Source of the DNA: a virus
Reading direction: 5' to 3' (one strand)
IMG/VR virus record: IMGVR_UViG_3300042691_037168
Span: 1-21,681 of that record
DNA: 21,681 nucleotides
This document shows positions 1-7,462 of the stretch, in pieces (position 1 is the stretch's first letter; the number at the start of each line of letters is the position of its first letter). The notes under the pieces are model-generated. The model worked only from the letters and a program-made list of their open reading frames with translations. It was not told the DNA's origin and did no database searches. Both the position numbers and the translations under genes were made by a program.

Positions 1-1
1 C

Positions 2-931
2 ATTCACGATAAGATTACTAAGCTTGAGAAAAAATTTAATTTACCTATCACTGAACTACCGACTAATATTTTCACATTGAATCAAGGAGATGTTGTCAAT
101 AGTAAATTAGGGGATGTTAAAGAGATGAAAGGTCGTATTAAATTAATTAACAACCAATCAAGTAGACTGACAGATAGGTATACGACATTAAGTGAATTTA
201 ACGACATTATATCGTTAGGTATGTTGAATATTTTGGACTACGACAACAAATTGTTATCATTAAAACATGATAAAAGATTTAAGGATGTTCCATATGGTCT
301 TGATGATATTAACACTTATTATGAGAAAGTTAAATCATCATATGACCAATTCAATAATTGCGAGAAGACATTCGATAATCTGTCACAACTTAAATCGTTA
401 TTGAAGAGTTCCCATAACTCTGAGAACGAGTTTGAGAATTACGTTAATTCAGTTGATGATAAAAACCGTAACCACGCTAAGATTGTTGATAAAGTTAATA
501 ACTCATCAACCGAAATTAAAAATCAACATGAAAAACTTAAAGGTTATTTAAATAATTCTGATGTTAGTAGTTCAACTAAATCATTGATTAATTCTTTTAT
601 TGTCACGTTATTGGCCTATCAAGTCACATCTGATTTAATGGAATCATTTAACGGTTTAAATGGTTTGATTGATAAAACCAATGAGTTAATTAAAAAATCA
701 AAGTCCGAAATTGAGAATGAGGAATCAATCCGAAGAAGACGGAGAGAGGAAGAGGAACGTAAACGTAGAGAGAAAAGACGTAAAGAAGAACAGGAGGAGG
801 AAGATCGTAGACGGAGAGATAGTTACTATTCATCATCGTCTTGGAGTTCATCCAGTTCATCAAGTGATTCTTCTTGGGGTGGATTTGGTGGTGGAGACTC
901 CGGCGGTGGAGGATCATCAGGAGATTGGTAG
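2..931 (+). CDS. Partial coiled protein with charged helix and Ser/Gly-rich tail
   Basis: The reading frame is open from the left edge, so the true start lies outside; a TTG at 77 is only an internal codon. About 309 residues are visible. The body is hydrophilic and helix-rich, with no enzyme motif I recognise. Near the C-terminus comes a run of about 30 residues of almost only Arg, Glu and Lys, which should form a single charged alpha-helix. It is followed by a Ser-rich stretch and a Gly-rich end finishing in GGGGSSGDW. A Ser-run plus GGFGGG and a final G-x-W is known from the C-termini of TPM-domain (YgcG/Psb32-like) membrane proteins; any such domain would have to lie outside the window. 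A terminator follows directly. Function unknown. Confidence 0.75.
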   Translation: MHDKITKLEKKFNLPITELPTNIFTLNQGDVVNSKLGDVKEMKGRIKLINNQSSRLTDRYTTLSEFNDIISLGMLNILDYDNKLLSLKHDKRFKDVPYGLDDINTYYEKVKSSYDQFNNCEKTFDNLSQLKSLLKSSHNSENEFENYVNSVDDKNRNHAKIVDKVNNSSTEIKNQHEKLKGYLNNSDVSSSTKSLINSFIVTLLAYQVTSDLMESFNGLNGLIDKTNELIKKSKSEIENEESIRRRRREEEERKRREKRRKEEQEEEDRRRRDSYYSSSSWSSSSSSSDSSWGGFGGGDSGGGGSSGDW

Positions 932-940
932 AAAACTAAA

Positions 941-969
941 AAACCTCATCGTAACTGATGGGGTTTTTT
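941..969. terminator. Bidirectional intrinsic terminator
   Basis: AAACCTCATC (941-950) pairs with GATGGGGTTT (957-966), with one G-T wobble, around the 6-nt loop GTAACT. A T-run follows on the plus strand and an A-run (938-943) precedes it, so it can end both the plus-strand gene stopping at 931 and the minus-strand gene stopping at 946. Confidence 0.85.
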
Positions 970-1245
970 CTTTTTACAAGCACGTACATGATATTCATAT
1001 AAATAATCACCGAAGTTATCAACCAAATAAAAATATAATTGGTCCTTAGTGTTAGGATTAATTTCAATATCTAAAAAATCTAAAATTGAATCTTTTAACG
1101 TGTCGCAATATTCGGAAATGAATTCACCAACACTAGAAAATTCACAAGGTTCCGAATCATATAACAAATAATCTAATTCATCTTTTAAGACCTCAACTTT
1201 TAATCTCCTACGAAGTTGATTACGTGCTATTTCTTTACTATCCAT
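946..1245 (-). CDS. Small hypothetical phage protein (99 aa)
   Basis: Acidic, mostly helical protein with no recognised domain. It begins with a charged helix rich in Arg and Leu and has a Tyr/Asp-rich second half (DQLYFYLVDNFGDYLYEYH). The start is supported by a TATATTTAT element exactly 4 nt upstream, identical through the start codon to that of the lysozyme gene at 12361. The last eight or so residues (KKKPHQLR) are encoded by the terminator hairpin at 941-969, so the stop lies inside the stem. The general layout (N-terminal helix, middle strands, C-terminal helix) resembles the small proteins at 2378-4795, but I cannot show homology. Confidence 0.75.
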   Translation of the reverse strand: MDSKEIARNQLRRRLKVEVLKDELDYLLYDSEPCEFSSVGEFISEYCDTLKDSILDFLDIEINPNTKDQLYFYLVDNFGDYLYEYHVRACKKKKPHQLR

Positions 1246-1249
1246 AACA

Positions 1250-1258
1250 ATAAATATA
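1250..1258 (-). promoter_or_regulatory. Phage-type promoter element TATATTTAT
   Basis: On the minus strand the sequence reads TATATTTAT-TGTT-ATG. It has the same sequence and 4-nt spacing as the element before the lysozyme gene (12348-12356). A minus-10-like box this close to ATG would give a leaderless transcript (inference). Confidence 0.6.
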
Positions 1259-1279
1259 CGTTATTGTTATAAAATGTAT

Positions 1280-2308
1280 TTAGAAATCAATATCAGCATG
1301 TGAAGGTTCAGGATAAATATGCTCAGGTTCTTTTTTATGTAAAACCTGACCCCCACCTGATTTAACCAAATATTCTGAGTTATCAAAAATATAAACTTCG
1401 TTTGTTTTTGTATCGTAATATACTATTTTATTAACGAGTGGATATTTTGTGTAATCTCTCATTCCATAGGTTGATACATTATATCCTAAATTACCATCTT
1501 TATCTTTACCATAATAAATCGAATTAATTGGTTTTACTTGATAATTAACTCCATCAATGGTTATATCTACCCCTTCATTTCTATCCATTTTGGAACCACG
1601 AAAATAAGTTTTAATATCTTTTCCGTTAAGATACTTAATCAGATAATCTAACGCCCTTCTTTCCAATTCATCACCTCTTTTAATTGAATTCCATTGTTTG
1701 TTAACCATATTATCTAATTCTTTGGATTTTGAAGTTAGGAAATTAACCAACCAATCGAACGGCGTCTCACCTGAGTTTGTTTTAATGTATAATTTATTTA
1801 AATCATCGTGTCTTTCTCTTTTAGTGTCAAAATAATTTAAAATTGACCAATCTTCTGATTCGTAAGGAGTACCTTTTAACTTATCACCGATAGTGTATAT
1901 ACCACGTAATCCTGCCGTATATTCATCATCAGATCCTTTCCAATTATATGGAAATGCCTTTTTAATCGCCCTTCTAATTAACCCTGAATTGAATGGGTTT
2001 GAAATTTTCATATTTTTAATTGGATATACTAAAACCTCGTAGTCTTTATAATGACTTGGATAGGTTCTATCAATATCAACAATTTCTTCCTCACCATTTG
2101 GTCCGACTAATTTTATTTGTTCAGTGTAACTAGGAGGATCAAATTTTTCAAAACCTTTGTATGTGGTATATTTAGTAGTATCCTTTTTCTTGGCAACATC
2201 ACGATACTTAAATTCGTAAGTTTTGTCAAATAGAGAAAACTGGTCCTCGGTAATTAGACCCATTAGTTTCTTTATTTTGGTAACTTCTTGAATGATATTT
2301 TTTGACAT
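1280..2308 (-). CDS. Candidate PD-(D/E)XK nuclease with N-terminal LITE tag
   Basis: 342 residues. The N-terminus holds KIKKLMGLITE (residues 11-21), nearly matched by the 541-residue protein encoded at 8574-10199; its I-T-E ending resembles the cleavage site of T4-type capsid propeptides. The middle has no motif I know. The C-terminal third carries a candidate nuclease core: G212-D-E-x-E216 in a helix, D248 in GVDITIDG, then Q257-V-K259 in a following strand. This matches the E, D and (E/Q)xK order of PD-(D/E)XK endonucleases. The gene lies alone between two strand switches and has its own CATATTTAT element 5 nt before ATG. A role in DNA degradation or protection is inference; the fold call is moderate. 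Confidence 0.65.
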   Translation of the reverse strand: MSKNIIQEVTKIKKLMGLITEDQFSLFDKTYEFKYRDVAKKKDTTKYTTYKGFEKFDPPSYTEQIKLVGPNGEEEIVDIDRTYPSHYKDYEVLVYPIKNMKISNPFNSGLIRRAIKKAFPYNWKGSDDEYTAGLRGIYTIGDKLKGTPYESEDWSILNYFDTKRERHDDLNKLYIKTNSGETPFDWLVNFLTSKSKELDNMVNKQWNSIKRGDELERRALDYLIKYLNGKDIKTYFRGSKMDRNEGVDITIDGVNYQVKPINSIYYGKDKDGNLGYNVSTYGMRDYTKYPLVNKIVYYDTKTNEVYIFDNSEYLVKSGGGQVLHKKEPEHIYPEPSHADIDF

Positions 2309-2313
2309 ATCTT

Positions 2314-2322
2314 ATAAATATG
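2314..2322 (-). promoter_or_regulatory. Phage-type promoter element CATATTTAT
   Basis: On the minus strand: CATATTTAT-AAGAT-ATG, 5 nt before the nuclease-like gene. It forms a divergent pair with the element at 2364-2372. Confidence 0.5.
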
Positions 2323-2363
2323 TAAAGTTAAACAATTTTTTTGGTTTACAAAAATATTATGAG

Positions 2364-2372
2364 TATATTTAT
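2364..2372 (+). promoter_or_regulatory. Phage-type promoter element TATATTTAT
   Basis: TATATTTAT-CAAGT-ATG, 5 nt before the start at 2378, opening the eight-gene small-protein cluster. Confidence 0.55.
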
Positions 2373-2377
2373 CAAGT

Positions 2378-2710
2378 ATGAAATTAGAATTCGCACTTAG
2401 ATTAGAAAGACTCATTGAGAGGTTATTAACCAGTAAATTATCAGAACTTAACACACCTGAGAGTTTCGACAGTGTGAAAGTAAACATTTACCCGAGTGAA
2501 TACGGTTTATATTGTCATATAACATATCTAATGAATAGACCTTTTTCGAGGGTGGAGTCTGATTTCTTTAACAATTTAGATTATAAACCATTTATTAGGC
2601 GTGTAATGGGTGACATCCTTAATGGAGGAATCAGTTCAAATCAATCTACAATAAAACACTATGAGACTGTAAAAGATTGGTACGAGAAACAGAAAGAAGA
2701 GTTTAAGTAG
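2378..2710 (+). CDS. Small phage protein, helix-strand-helix layout (110 aa)
   Basis: First gene of the cluster, with the start fixed by the promoter element 5 nt upstream. The N-terminal helix (RLERLIERLL) resembles that of neighbours at 3238, 3536, 4170 and 4475. The middle has alternating beta-strand-like segments (YGLYCHITYLM), and a second amphipathic helix follows (FIRRVMGDIL). I take it as a diverged member of the local paralog group. No catalytic motif is seen; function unknown. Confidence 0.7.
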   Translation: MKLEFALRLERLIERLLTSKLSELNTPESFDSVKVNIYPSEYGLYCHITYLMNRPFSRVESDFFNNLDYKPFIRRVMGDILNGGISSNQSTIKHYETVKDWYEKQKEEFK

Positions 2711-2757
2711 AATGTTCTTTTAAATAATTTTTCATATACTTACTAAAAAAACATTTT

Positions 2758-2943
2758 ATGACAAATCAAGAAAAAGCAATTAAATACGGAGAGTTGTTGA
2801 ACCTTCACACAAGAATACAAAATAAAGTTGCCGAAATTAAGGGTCAGGACATTGAGCTTAACCATCAACAACTTTCTGAAATCAGAAAATACGAAAATCA
2901 GTTAATTCAAATCACAAACGAGATAAAACAGATAATGATATGA
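2758..2943 (+). CDS. Small helical protein (61 aa)
   Basis: Entirely helical and polar, with heptad-like Ile/Leu spacing suggesting a short coiled coil. The start is preceded by an A-rich stretch rather than a Shine-Dalgarno sequence, as is usual in Bacteroidota. A weak TATACTTAC lies 14 nt upstream (2735-2743), similar in spacing to the distant promoter elements seen elsewhere here. Its stop overlaps the next start as ATGA (2940-2943), which supports both genes. Function unknown. Confidence 0.6.
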   Translation: MTNQEKAIKYGELLNLHTRIQNKVAEIKGQDIELNHQQLSEIRKYENQLIQITNEIKQIMI

Positions 2944-3218
2944 GTTCAAATCGTAGTTTCAGAGTCGTTATTGACACTGAAATAAGTGATGGGAGAGCTA
3001 ATATAAATATAAGTTTCCCGAAAAAACAAGAATTACTCTCGATTCAGGAGACTTCACACATTTTAGCAGGTGCCATATCTCTTTTAATTAAAAGTTCATC
3101 AAAGGGTGATAAAATTAAAGATTACGAATTAATAAAAGAAGTTATTAATCATCTTAACAGCGAATTCGTCAATATTGATTCGTTTTCCGACCTTTACGTT
3201 AATCCAAAAATGGTTTGA
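2940..3218 (+). CDS. Small hypothetical protein (92 aa)
   Basis: Begins in an ATGA overlap with the gene before it, so it is probably translationally coupled. It opens with two beta-strand-like segments (SFRVVIDTEI and ANINISFP), followed by helices rich in Ile, Leu and Lys. No recognised domain and no membrane segment. The strand-helix order differs from the other small proteins of the cluster. Confidence 0.65.
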   Translation: MSSNRSFRVVIDTEISDGRANINISFPKKQELLSIQETSHILAGAISLLIKSSSKGDKIKDYELIKEVINHLNSEFVNIDSFSDLYVNPKMV

Positions 3219-3221
3219 TAA

Positions 3222-3230
3222 TGTATTTAT
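3222..3230 (+). promoter_or_regulatory. Possible phage-type promoter element (TGTATTTAT)
   Basis: A near match to TATATTTAT, 7 nt before the ATG at 3238. Its spacing and sequence are less regular than at the other sites. Confidence 0.35.
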
Positions 3231-3237
3231 ATATTGT

Positions 3238-3534
3238 ATGGATTTAAATTTAATTTTATTTGAAAAATTATTACGTAAAATAGTTTTACCTCAATACCAA
3301 CAAATTAAAGAAATAGAATCAATTGTTGACTTCAGTTGGATGGGTAAAAAACAATACGATGTTCATTTTTTATTAAAAGATAAGTTAGAATGTGAAGACC
3401 AAATGAGAGTGGATACACTTGTAAAAAATATTTTCGGACAAATGGCTTCAAATAAAAATGATAAAGTCAGGTCATTTTTTAAATATAGAAATGGTAAATA
3501 TGAATTTACCTGTAAATATGGTTATATACACTGA
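3238..3534 (+). CDS. Small phage protein, paralog-group member (98 aa)
   Basis: I chose the ATG at 3238 over an upstream TTG at 3175, because the TTG would overlap the previous gene and the promoter-like element lies just before 3238. The helix LFEKLLRKIV is followed by a strand pair (KKQYDVHFLL) and a second helix containing VDTLVKNIFGQM. This is the helix-strand-helix order of its neighbours at 2378 and 3536. The end is Lys/Arg/Tyr-rich. Function unknown. Confidence 0.65.
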   Translation: MDLNLILFEKLLRKIVLPQYQQIKEIESIVDFSWMGKKQYDVHFLLKDKLECEDQMRVDTLVKNIFGQMASNKNDKVRSFFKYRNGKYEFTCKYGYIH

Positions 3535-3535
3535 A

Positions 3536-3826
3536 ATGAAGATAGTAATTAACGAACAACAATCATCCAGAATGGTTGAAATAATTAGGAAAATCGTTTC
3601 ATCAACAATAGACTTTGAAGGTGGTGTTAAAGATTTTGAGGTTATTATCCCCAATCCGAATTTTCCTTTCCCTATGTATGATGTAATTTTATATTTGGAT
3701 GAAGACTGGATTAGAGAAAATGAATTTCACGTACAACAATATATCCGAAATGTAAGAGCCGGCGTAGGAGATAAAATTAAAAGTATGACTGGTTTGGATG
3801 TTTATGTGGGAACGAAAATGAAATAA
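3536..3826 (+). CDS. Small phage protein with N-terminal IxE tag (96 aa)
   Basis: The ATG at 3536 follows the previous stop (3532-3534) by one base; an upstream in-frame ATG at 3458 would lie inside the previous gene. The N-terminus MKIVINEQQ matches those of the genes at 4475, 12361 and 14649 (M-K/D-[ILV]-[IV]-[IV]-x-E). A helix, a Pro-rich strand segment (YDVILYL) and a C-terminal helix follow. GDKIKSMTGLDV near its end resembles INKITGLDV near the end of the 4475 product, which supports common descent. Function unknown. Confidence 0.7.
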   Translation: MKIVINEQQSSRMVEIIRKIVSSTIDFEGGVKDFEVIIPNPNFPFPMYDVILYLDEDWIRENEFHVQQYIRNVRAGVGDKIKSMTGLDVYVGTKMK

Positions 3827-3846
3827 AAAAAGAAGTGATTTTTATT

Positions 3847-4173
3847 ATGAATAAAAAAATAGAATTAATTCATAGATTTTATGATGTTAGTTTTTCGGTA
3901 GACGAAAAAAAAAGTCTGATAAATAATAGAAAAAAAATTGTTTCCGTTGGTATAACTTTTACCCCTAAAAAATATTTTGAATTATCACCTGAAATCGCAC
4001 ACTCAAAAGCGATATACCATGTATTCCAATCTGGAAAAATTGAGTTATATGATATGATTTACATACGACCACATGAAATGCCATTACTGAGGGGATTTGG
4101 AACAAATTATGATCTTGACGAATATTTAGAGATAAAGTCATATGAATTAATGTATGAAAAAATAAGTCAATGA
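3847..4173 (+). CDS. Small hypothetical phage protein (108 aa)
   Basis: The ATG at 3847 is preferred to an in-frame GTG at 3835, since the short extension would be only four hydrophobic residues. The protein mixes strands (IVSVGITFTP) and helices; the second half has a Tyr/Glu-rich helix. No recognised domain. The stop overlaps the next gene as ATGA (4170-4173), so the two are probably coupled. Confidence 0.6.
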   Translation: MNKKIELIHRFYDVSFSVDEKKSLINNRKKIVSVGITFTPKKYFELSPEIAHSKAIYHVFQSGKIELYDMIYIRPHEMPLLRGFGTNYDLDEYLEIKSYELMYEKISQ

Positions 4174-4478
4174 GAACGACCAACCTAACAGACAGTATGT
4201 ATAAATTTCTATTAAGGTATTTAGATATTATCTTTACAAAAGAACAATTTAATAAAGAAGAGTTTAATGAAGATGATTTTTATGTAATCTACTCAAATGA
4301 TTATACGATTACTATTACCAAATCAACCCAAAGAATAAGGGTAAGTTCTGAATTATTCACTAAAATTCATGATTTATTCGGTGTTGGTTGGGGTGATTTT
4401 GGGGACCTACTTAGAGATTATTTATCAGATAAGTTAGATTATGATTTTGATAAATATCCAACCATACCTTCATTATGA
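4170..4478 (+). CDS. Small phage protein, paralog of the 4475 gene (102 aa)
   Basis: Joined to both neighbours by ATGA overlaps. It aligns by eye along its length with the next protein: TNLTDSMYKFLLRYL against VIITENKLERILIRYL at the start, and a shared K-[IM]-[HY] ... DLL ... IPS pattern near the end. The N-terminal tag is degenerate here (LTD in place of ITE), suggesting that the tag drifts or is lost in some copies. Acidic; no enzyme motif. Confidence 0.7.
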   Translation: MRTTNLTDSMYKFLLRYLDIIFTKEQFNKEEFNEDDFYVIYSNDYTITITKSTQRIRVSSELFTKIHDLFGVGWGDFGDLLRDYLSDKLDYDFDKYPTIPSL

Positions 4479-4795
4479 AAGTAATTATCACTGAAAATAA
4501 ATTAGAAAGAATCTTAATAAGGTATCTCCAAGAGGTTGAAAAAATAGATTTTGAACCGACAAAAAACGGGAGATATCTCGAATATAGAGATTACAACGGT
4601 GATTTAGTTATGGAGATCGATACTTGGTTTCCAAATTCAACGGATTGTAAACTTAAATACGATCTTTACATCAAGATGTATCGATTTTTAAATCTTGAAG
4701 CAAGTCAATATCATGACCTATTAACCTCGGTTATTAATAAAATAACAGGACTAGACGTTGATAGAGTAATACCTTCAATAAGGTATACTAACTAA
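4475..4795 (+). CDS. Small phage protein with N-terminal IxE tag (106 aa)
   Basis: Begins MKVIITENKLERIL, the clearest copy of the short N-terminal tag shared with genes at 3536, 12361 and 14649. A helix, then strands with aromatic residues (RYLEYRDYNGDLVMEIDTW), then a C-terminal helix containing INKITGLDV. It is the last gene of the cluster, coupled to the one before it, and its end overlaps the convergent endolysin gene by 8 bp. Function unknown. Confidence 0.7.
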   Translation: MKVIITENKLERILIRYLQEVEKIDFEPTKNGRYLEYRDYNGDLVMEIDTWFPNSTDCKLKYDLYIKMYRFLNLEASQYHDLLTSVINKITGLDVDRVIPSIRYTN

Positions 4796-5600
4796 GTAAT
4801 TTATGAAATTCTTTAAATTCCTTAATTCTATCTGCTAAACCAATAGTCCCACCATTAACTCGTTTAGTTACCGACGTAACAACATCATCTGTTGCTCCTC
4901 TATCACAAATTGACCAAAGGTTATTGTTATTGAAGAAAAATGCCGCAGATGCTAATGGATATTTAGTCGCTACCAAATCAGGATTAGCAACACAATCTTC
5001 ACCTATAAATTTTGTAAAATTTCTATAATTTTCTTTCCCTGTCAATTGTATAAATCCGCGACCACGGAATTTAAAACCTTCTTTTGAGGCTTCATCACCA
5101 TTACCCATTCTACCACCGTAAACTCTTGAAGCAATTTTTTCAGGTTGTCTTGCGTATGATTCCGCTAAATTACCTGGAAAATATTTACCAAATATCTTTT
5201 TAAGACCGTCAACAGAGTAATTTAAATTCTCACTTGTAAGTTTAAATCCCCCGCTCTCATGTGAACATTGTGCTAAAAAGTGTGCTAATCTTAGATTATT
5301 TGTTATATTAAATTTAGATGCGGTTTCTGGTATTTGAGACAACACCGAATCAGGAATATGTCCTTTTAACCTATTAATGTTTAAACCTGTTACGGGTTGT
5401 ATAACTACGTCTTCTTTTAATAAGATACCAAGTTTAGATAATGTCGTTGCGCCGGCAATACCATCGGGAGTTATTCCGTTTTTTGATTGCCATTCTTTTA
5501 ATGCCTTTTCAGTCTTAGGACCGAAATCACCATCCGCATTTAATCCCAATTTTTCTTGTAACAATTTAACTTCGTTACCTTTCATTCCAAGTTTTAACAT
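4788..5600 (-). CDS. Endolysin: peptidoglycan-binding domain plus GH19 chitinase-like domain
   Basis: 270 residues. Residues 3-58 form a peptidoglycan-binding type-1 domain (GDFGPKTEKALKEWQ, ITPDGIAG). Residues about 72-270 match glycoside hydrolase family 19 as used by phage endolysins: catalytic acid E115 in CSHESGGF, second acid E124 in ENLNYS, the GRGFIQLTGKENY block at 180-192, and RVNGG with DR near 248-258. It should cut glycan strands of the cell wall during lysis. No signal peptide, so a holin would be needed for release. It is divergent from the kinase operon, with an AATATTTAT element 15 nt before ATG, and its end overlaps the small-protein cluster by 8 bp. Confidence 0.93.
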   Translation of the reverse strand: MLKLGMKGNEVKLLQEKLGLNADGDFGPKTEKALKEWQSKNGITPDGIAGATTLSKLGILLKEDVVIQPVTGLNINRLKGHIPDSVLSQIPETASKFNITNNLRLAHFLAQCSHESGGFKLTSENLNYSVDGLKKIFGKYFPGNLAESYARQPEKIASRVYGGRMGNGDEASKEGFKFRGRGFIQLTGKENYRNFTKFIGEDCVANPDLVATKYPLASAAFFFNNNNLWSICDRGATDDVVTSVTKRVNGGTIGLADRIKEFKEFHKLLS

Positions 5601-5615
5601 ATCTCAATTTTTACA

Positions 5616-5624
5616 ATAAATATT
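5616..5624 (-). promoter_or_regulatory. Phage-type promoter element AATATTTAT (distant spacing)
   Basis: On the minus strand AATATTTAT lies 15 nt before the endolysin ATG, with an A-rich leader between. It is divergent to the element at 5645-5653. Confidence 0.45.
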
Positions 5625-5644
5625 TTGAGAATATGAATTTTTAT

Positions 5645-5653
5645 AATATTTAT
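5645..5653 (+). promoter_or_regulatory. Phage-type promoter element AATATTTAT (distant spacing)
   Basis: AATATTTAT lies 16 nt before the kinase ATG at 5670; the leader is A-rich (GGAAAAATAATACATA). No Shine-Dalgarno sequence is present. Confidence 0.45.
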
Positions 5654-5669
5654 GGAAAAATAATACATA

Positions 5670-7451
5670 ATGACAAAGTTTCAAAGAAGAAGTATTTACT
5701 TATCTGCCTTTATTACCATATTATTCCTCCTTTACAAATATGTTCTAACCTCGGGTATAATTACACATAACACATATACTGATTTATTTGATGTCATTTA
5801 TTTTATTTCCACGTCAATTATAACATTTAAATTGTTTCATGATTTAATCACAAGAAATAGAAAATATGAACAATACCAACTCAGTTCAAAGAAATTTAAC
5901 GAGGTATTGTTAAATCAATCATATAATCCAGATTATTATAGTGGTGATATAAACCAAGCGGCAAAAACCATGACAAAAGAGGCTGTTGAGACGTTAGGTG
6001 TTGATAGGTGTTCAGTGTGGTTATATAACAAAAGTAGAACTTCAATTACCTGTGTTGAGTTATATGTAAAATCAGAATTGTTATGGTATCAAGATATTAA
6101 ATTATATAAAAAAGATTATAAACCTTATTTTGATTATATTGAAGACAACCCAATAGTCATAGCTAGTGACGCTGAAACTCATCCGGCAACTAAATGTTTC
6201 ACTGAAACTTACCTGAAACCTTTAAATATAAAATCCATGTTGGATGTTCCGGTGATATATAAAGGTGATGTTATCGGTGTGGTATGTATTGAGTCGTATA
6301 ATAAACGTGAATGGACCACCGAGGAGCTTAATTTTTCACAAATGTTATCTTCATTATATAGTTTTACACACTCGGTAAATGAGTCAAATAAACTCTCTAA
6401 TGTTGTTACATCAAAAGAAAATCAAATAATTAACAGGATGGACGCTATAAATCGTTCCAACGCCGTTATTGAGTTTGATTTGAACGGTAATATACAATTT
6501 GCGAATGATTTGTTTTTAGATTTGATGGGTTATAACTCCGAAGAAATTGTTGGTCAACACCACAGTATGTTTGTTAGAGATGAAGAAAAAAATTCTAAGG
6601 AATATTCTGACTTTTGGATTAAATTGAAAAGAGGTCAATTCTTTACCGGTAATGTTGTTAGAGTTAAAAAAGATGGTTCATCGTCATATTTAATCGCAAC
6701 GTATAATCCCATATTAAATGATAATGGTAAAACTTATAGGATTCTAAAAATCGCTACTGATATCACGCCAAGCGTTTTACAACAAATTGAGATTGAAAAG
6801 AAAAATACTTACTTAGAGCACGCCGCTAAAATAATTAGACATGATATGCACTCCGGTATTAATACCTATATCCCAAGGGGAGTTAGTTCATTGGAGAGGA
6901 GATTAACGCCTGAGGATATTGAAAAACTAAAAATATCCGTACCATTAAAAATGATTAAAGAAGGACTTAGTCATACGCAAAAAGTATATAAAGGGGTGTA
7001 TGAATTTACAAACTTGGTTAAAAAAGATGCCATATTTCATACATCACTATGTGACCTGAAAGAAATATTGAATAGTTATTTAACTTCAACATCATATAAA
7101 AGTCAAGTATTAATTTCGGATTTACCAACAATAAGTGTAAACGAATCGTTATTTTGTACTGCGGTAGATAATTTAATACGTAACGGTTTAAAATATAACG
7201 ATTCTGACACTAAAATAATAAAAATATATATGGAATCTGACAACCTACTTATCGTTCAAGATAACGGAAGAGGGATGTCTCAACAAGATTTTGAATATTT
7301 ATCTAAACCATATGTTAGAAACATGAGTCAAAAAGAATCTGGTTCAGGATTAGGGTTAAACATTTGTTTAGCCATAATGAAGGAACACGGTTTTGAACTT
7401 ACCTGTGAGAAAAATGACATTGGTACTAAAATGAAAATAAAACTTAAATAA
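5670..7451 (+). CDS. Membrane sensor histidine kinase (2 TM, GAF, PAS)
   Basis: 593 residues. Two N-terminal membrane helices (about 9-29 and 40-60) are followed by a GAF-like domain (about 85-235) and a PAS domain (about 262-368). The PAS sequence (QHHSMFV, EYSDFW, GQFFTGNVVRVKKDG, ATYNPIL) resembles those of bacterial chemotaxis / BdlA-type sensors, some of which bind FAD or haem; cofactor binding here is inference. A kinase core follows: phospho-acceptor H391 in IIRHDMHSG, N-box D500-NLIRN, G1 box DNGRGM (531-536), G2 box GSGLGL (558-563). All catalytic boxes look intact. It is first in an operon with a response regulator 11 nt downstream. A complete sensor kinase is rare in phages. Confidence 0.92.
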   Translation: MTKFQRRSIYLSAFITILFLLYKYVLTSGIITHNTYTDLFDVIYFISTSIITFKLFHDLITRNRKYEQYQLSSKKFNEVLLNQSYNPDYYSGDINQAAKTMTKEAVETLGVDRCSVWLYNKSRTSITCVELYVKSELLWYQDIKLYKKDYKPYFDYIEDNPIVIASDAETHPATKCFTETYLKPLNIKSMLDVPVIYKGDVIGVVCIESYNKREWTTEELNFSQMLSSLYSFTHSVNESNKLSNVVTSKENQIINRMDAINRSNAVIEFDLNGNIQFANDLFLDLMGYNSEEIVGQHHSMFVRDEEKNSKEYSDFWIKLKRGQFFTGNVVRVKKDGSSSYLIATYNPILNDNGKTYRILKIATDITPSVLQQIEIEKKNTYLEHAAKIIRHDMHSGINTYIPRGVSSLERRLTPEDIEKLKISVPLKMIKEGLSHTQKVYKGVYEFTNLVKKDAIFHTSLCDLKEILNSYLTSTSYKSQVLISDLPTISVNESLFCTAVDNLIRNGLKYNDSDTKIIKIYMESDNLLIVQDNGRGMSQQDFEYLSKPYVRNMSQKESGSGLGLNICLAIMKEHGFELTCEKNDIGTKMKIKLK

Positions 7452-7462
7452 CCTAACACAAA

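Noticed and set aside
711-1049. Open frame of 112 codons on the plus strand
   Set aside because: It overlaps the Arg/Glu tail of the first gene in another frame, crosses a terminator and runs into the opposite gene; the composition is a frame-shadow of the repeats.
1313-1321. Minus-strand CATATTTAT inside the nuclease-like gene
   Set aside because: No gene start follows on that strand at the usual distance.
3003-3011. Minus-strand copy of TATATTTAT
   Set aside because: It lies inside a plus-strand gene and no minus-strand start follows; taken as chance in AT-rich sequence.
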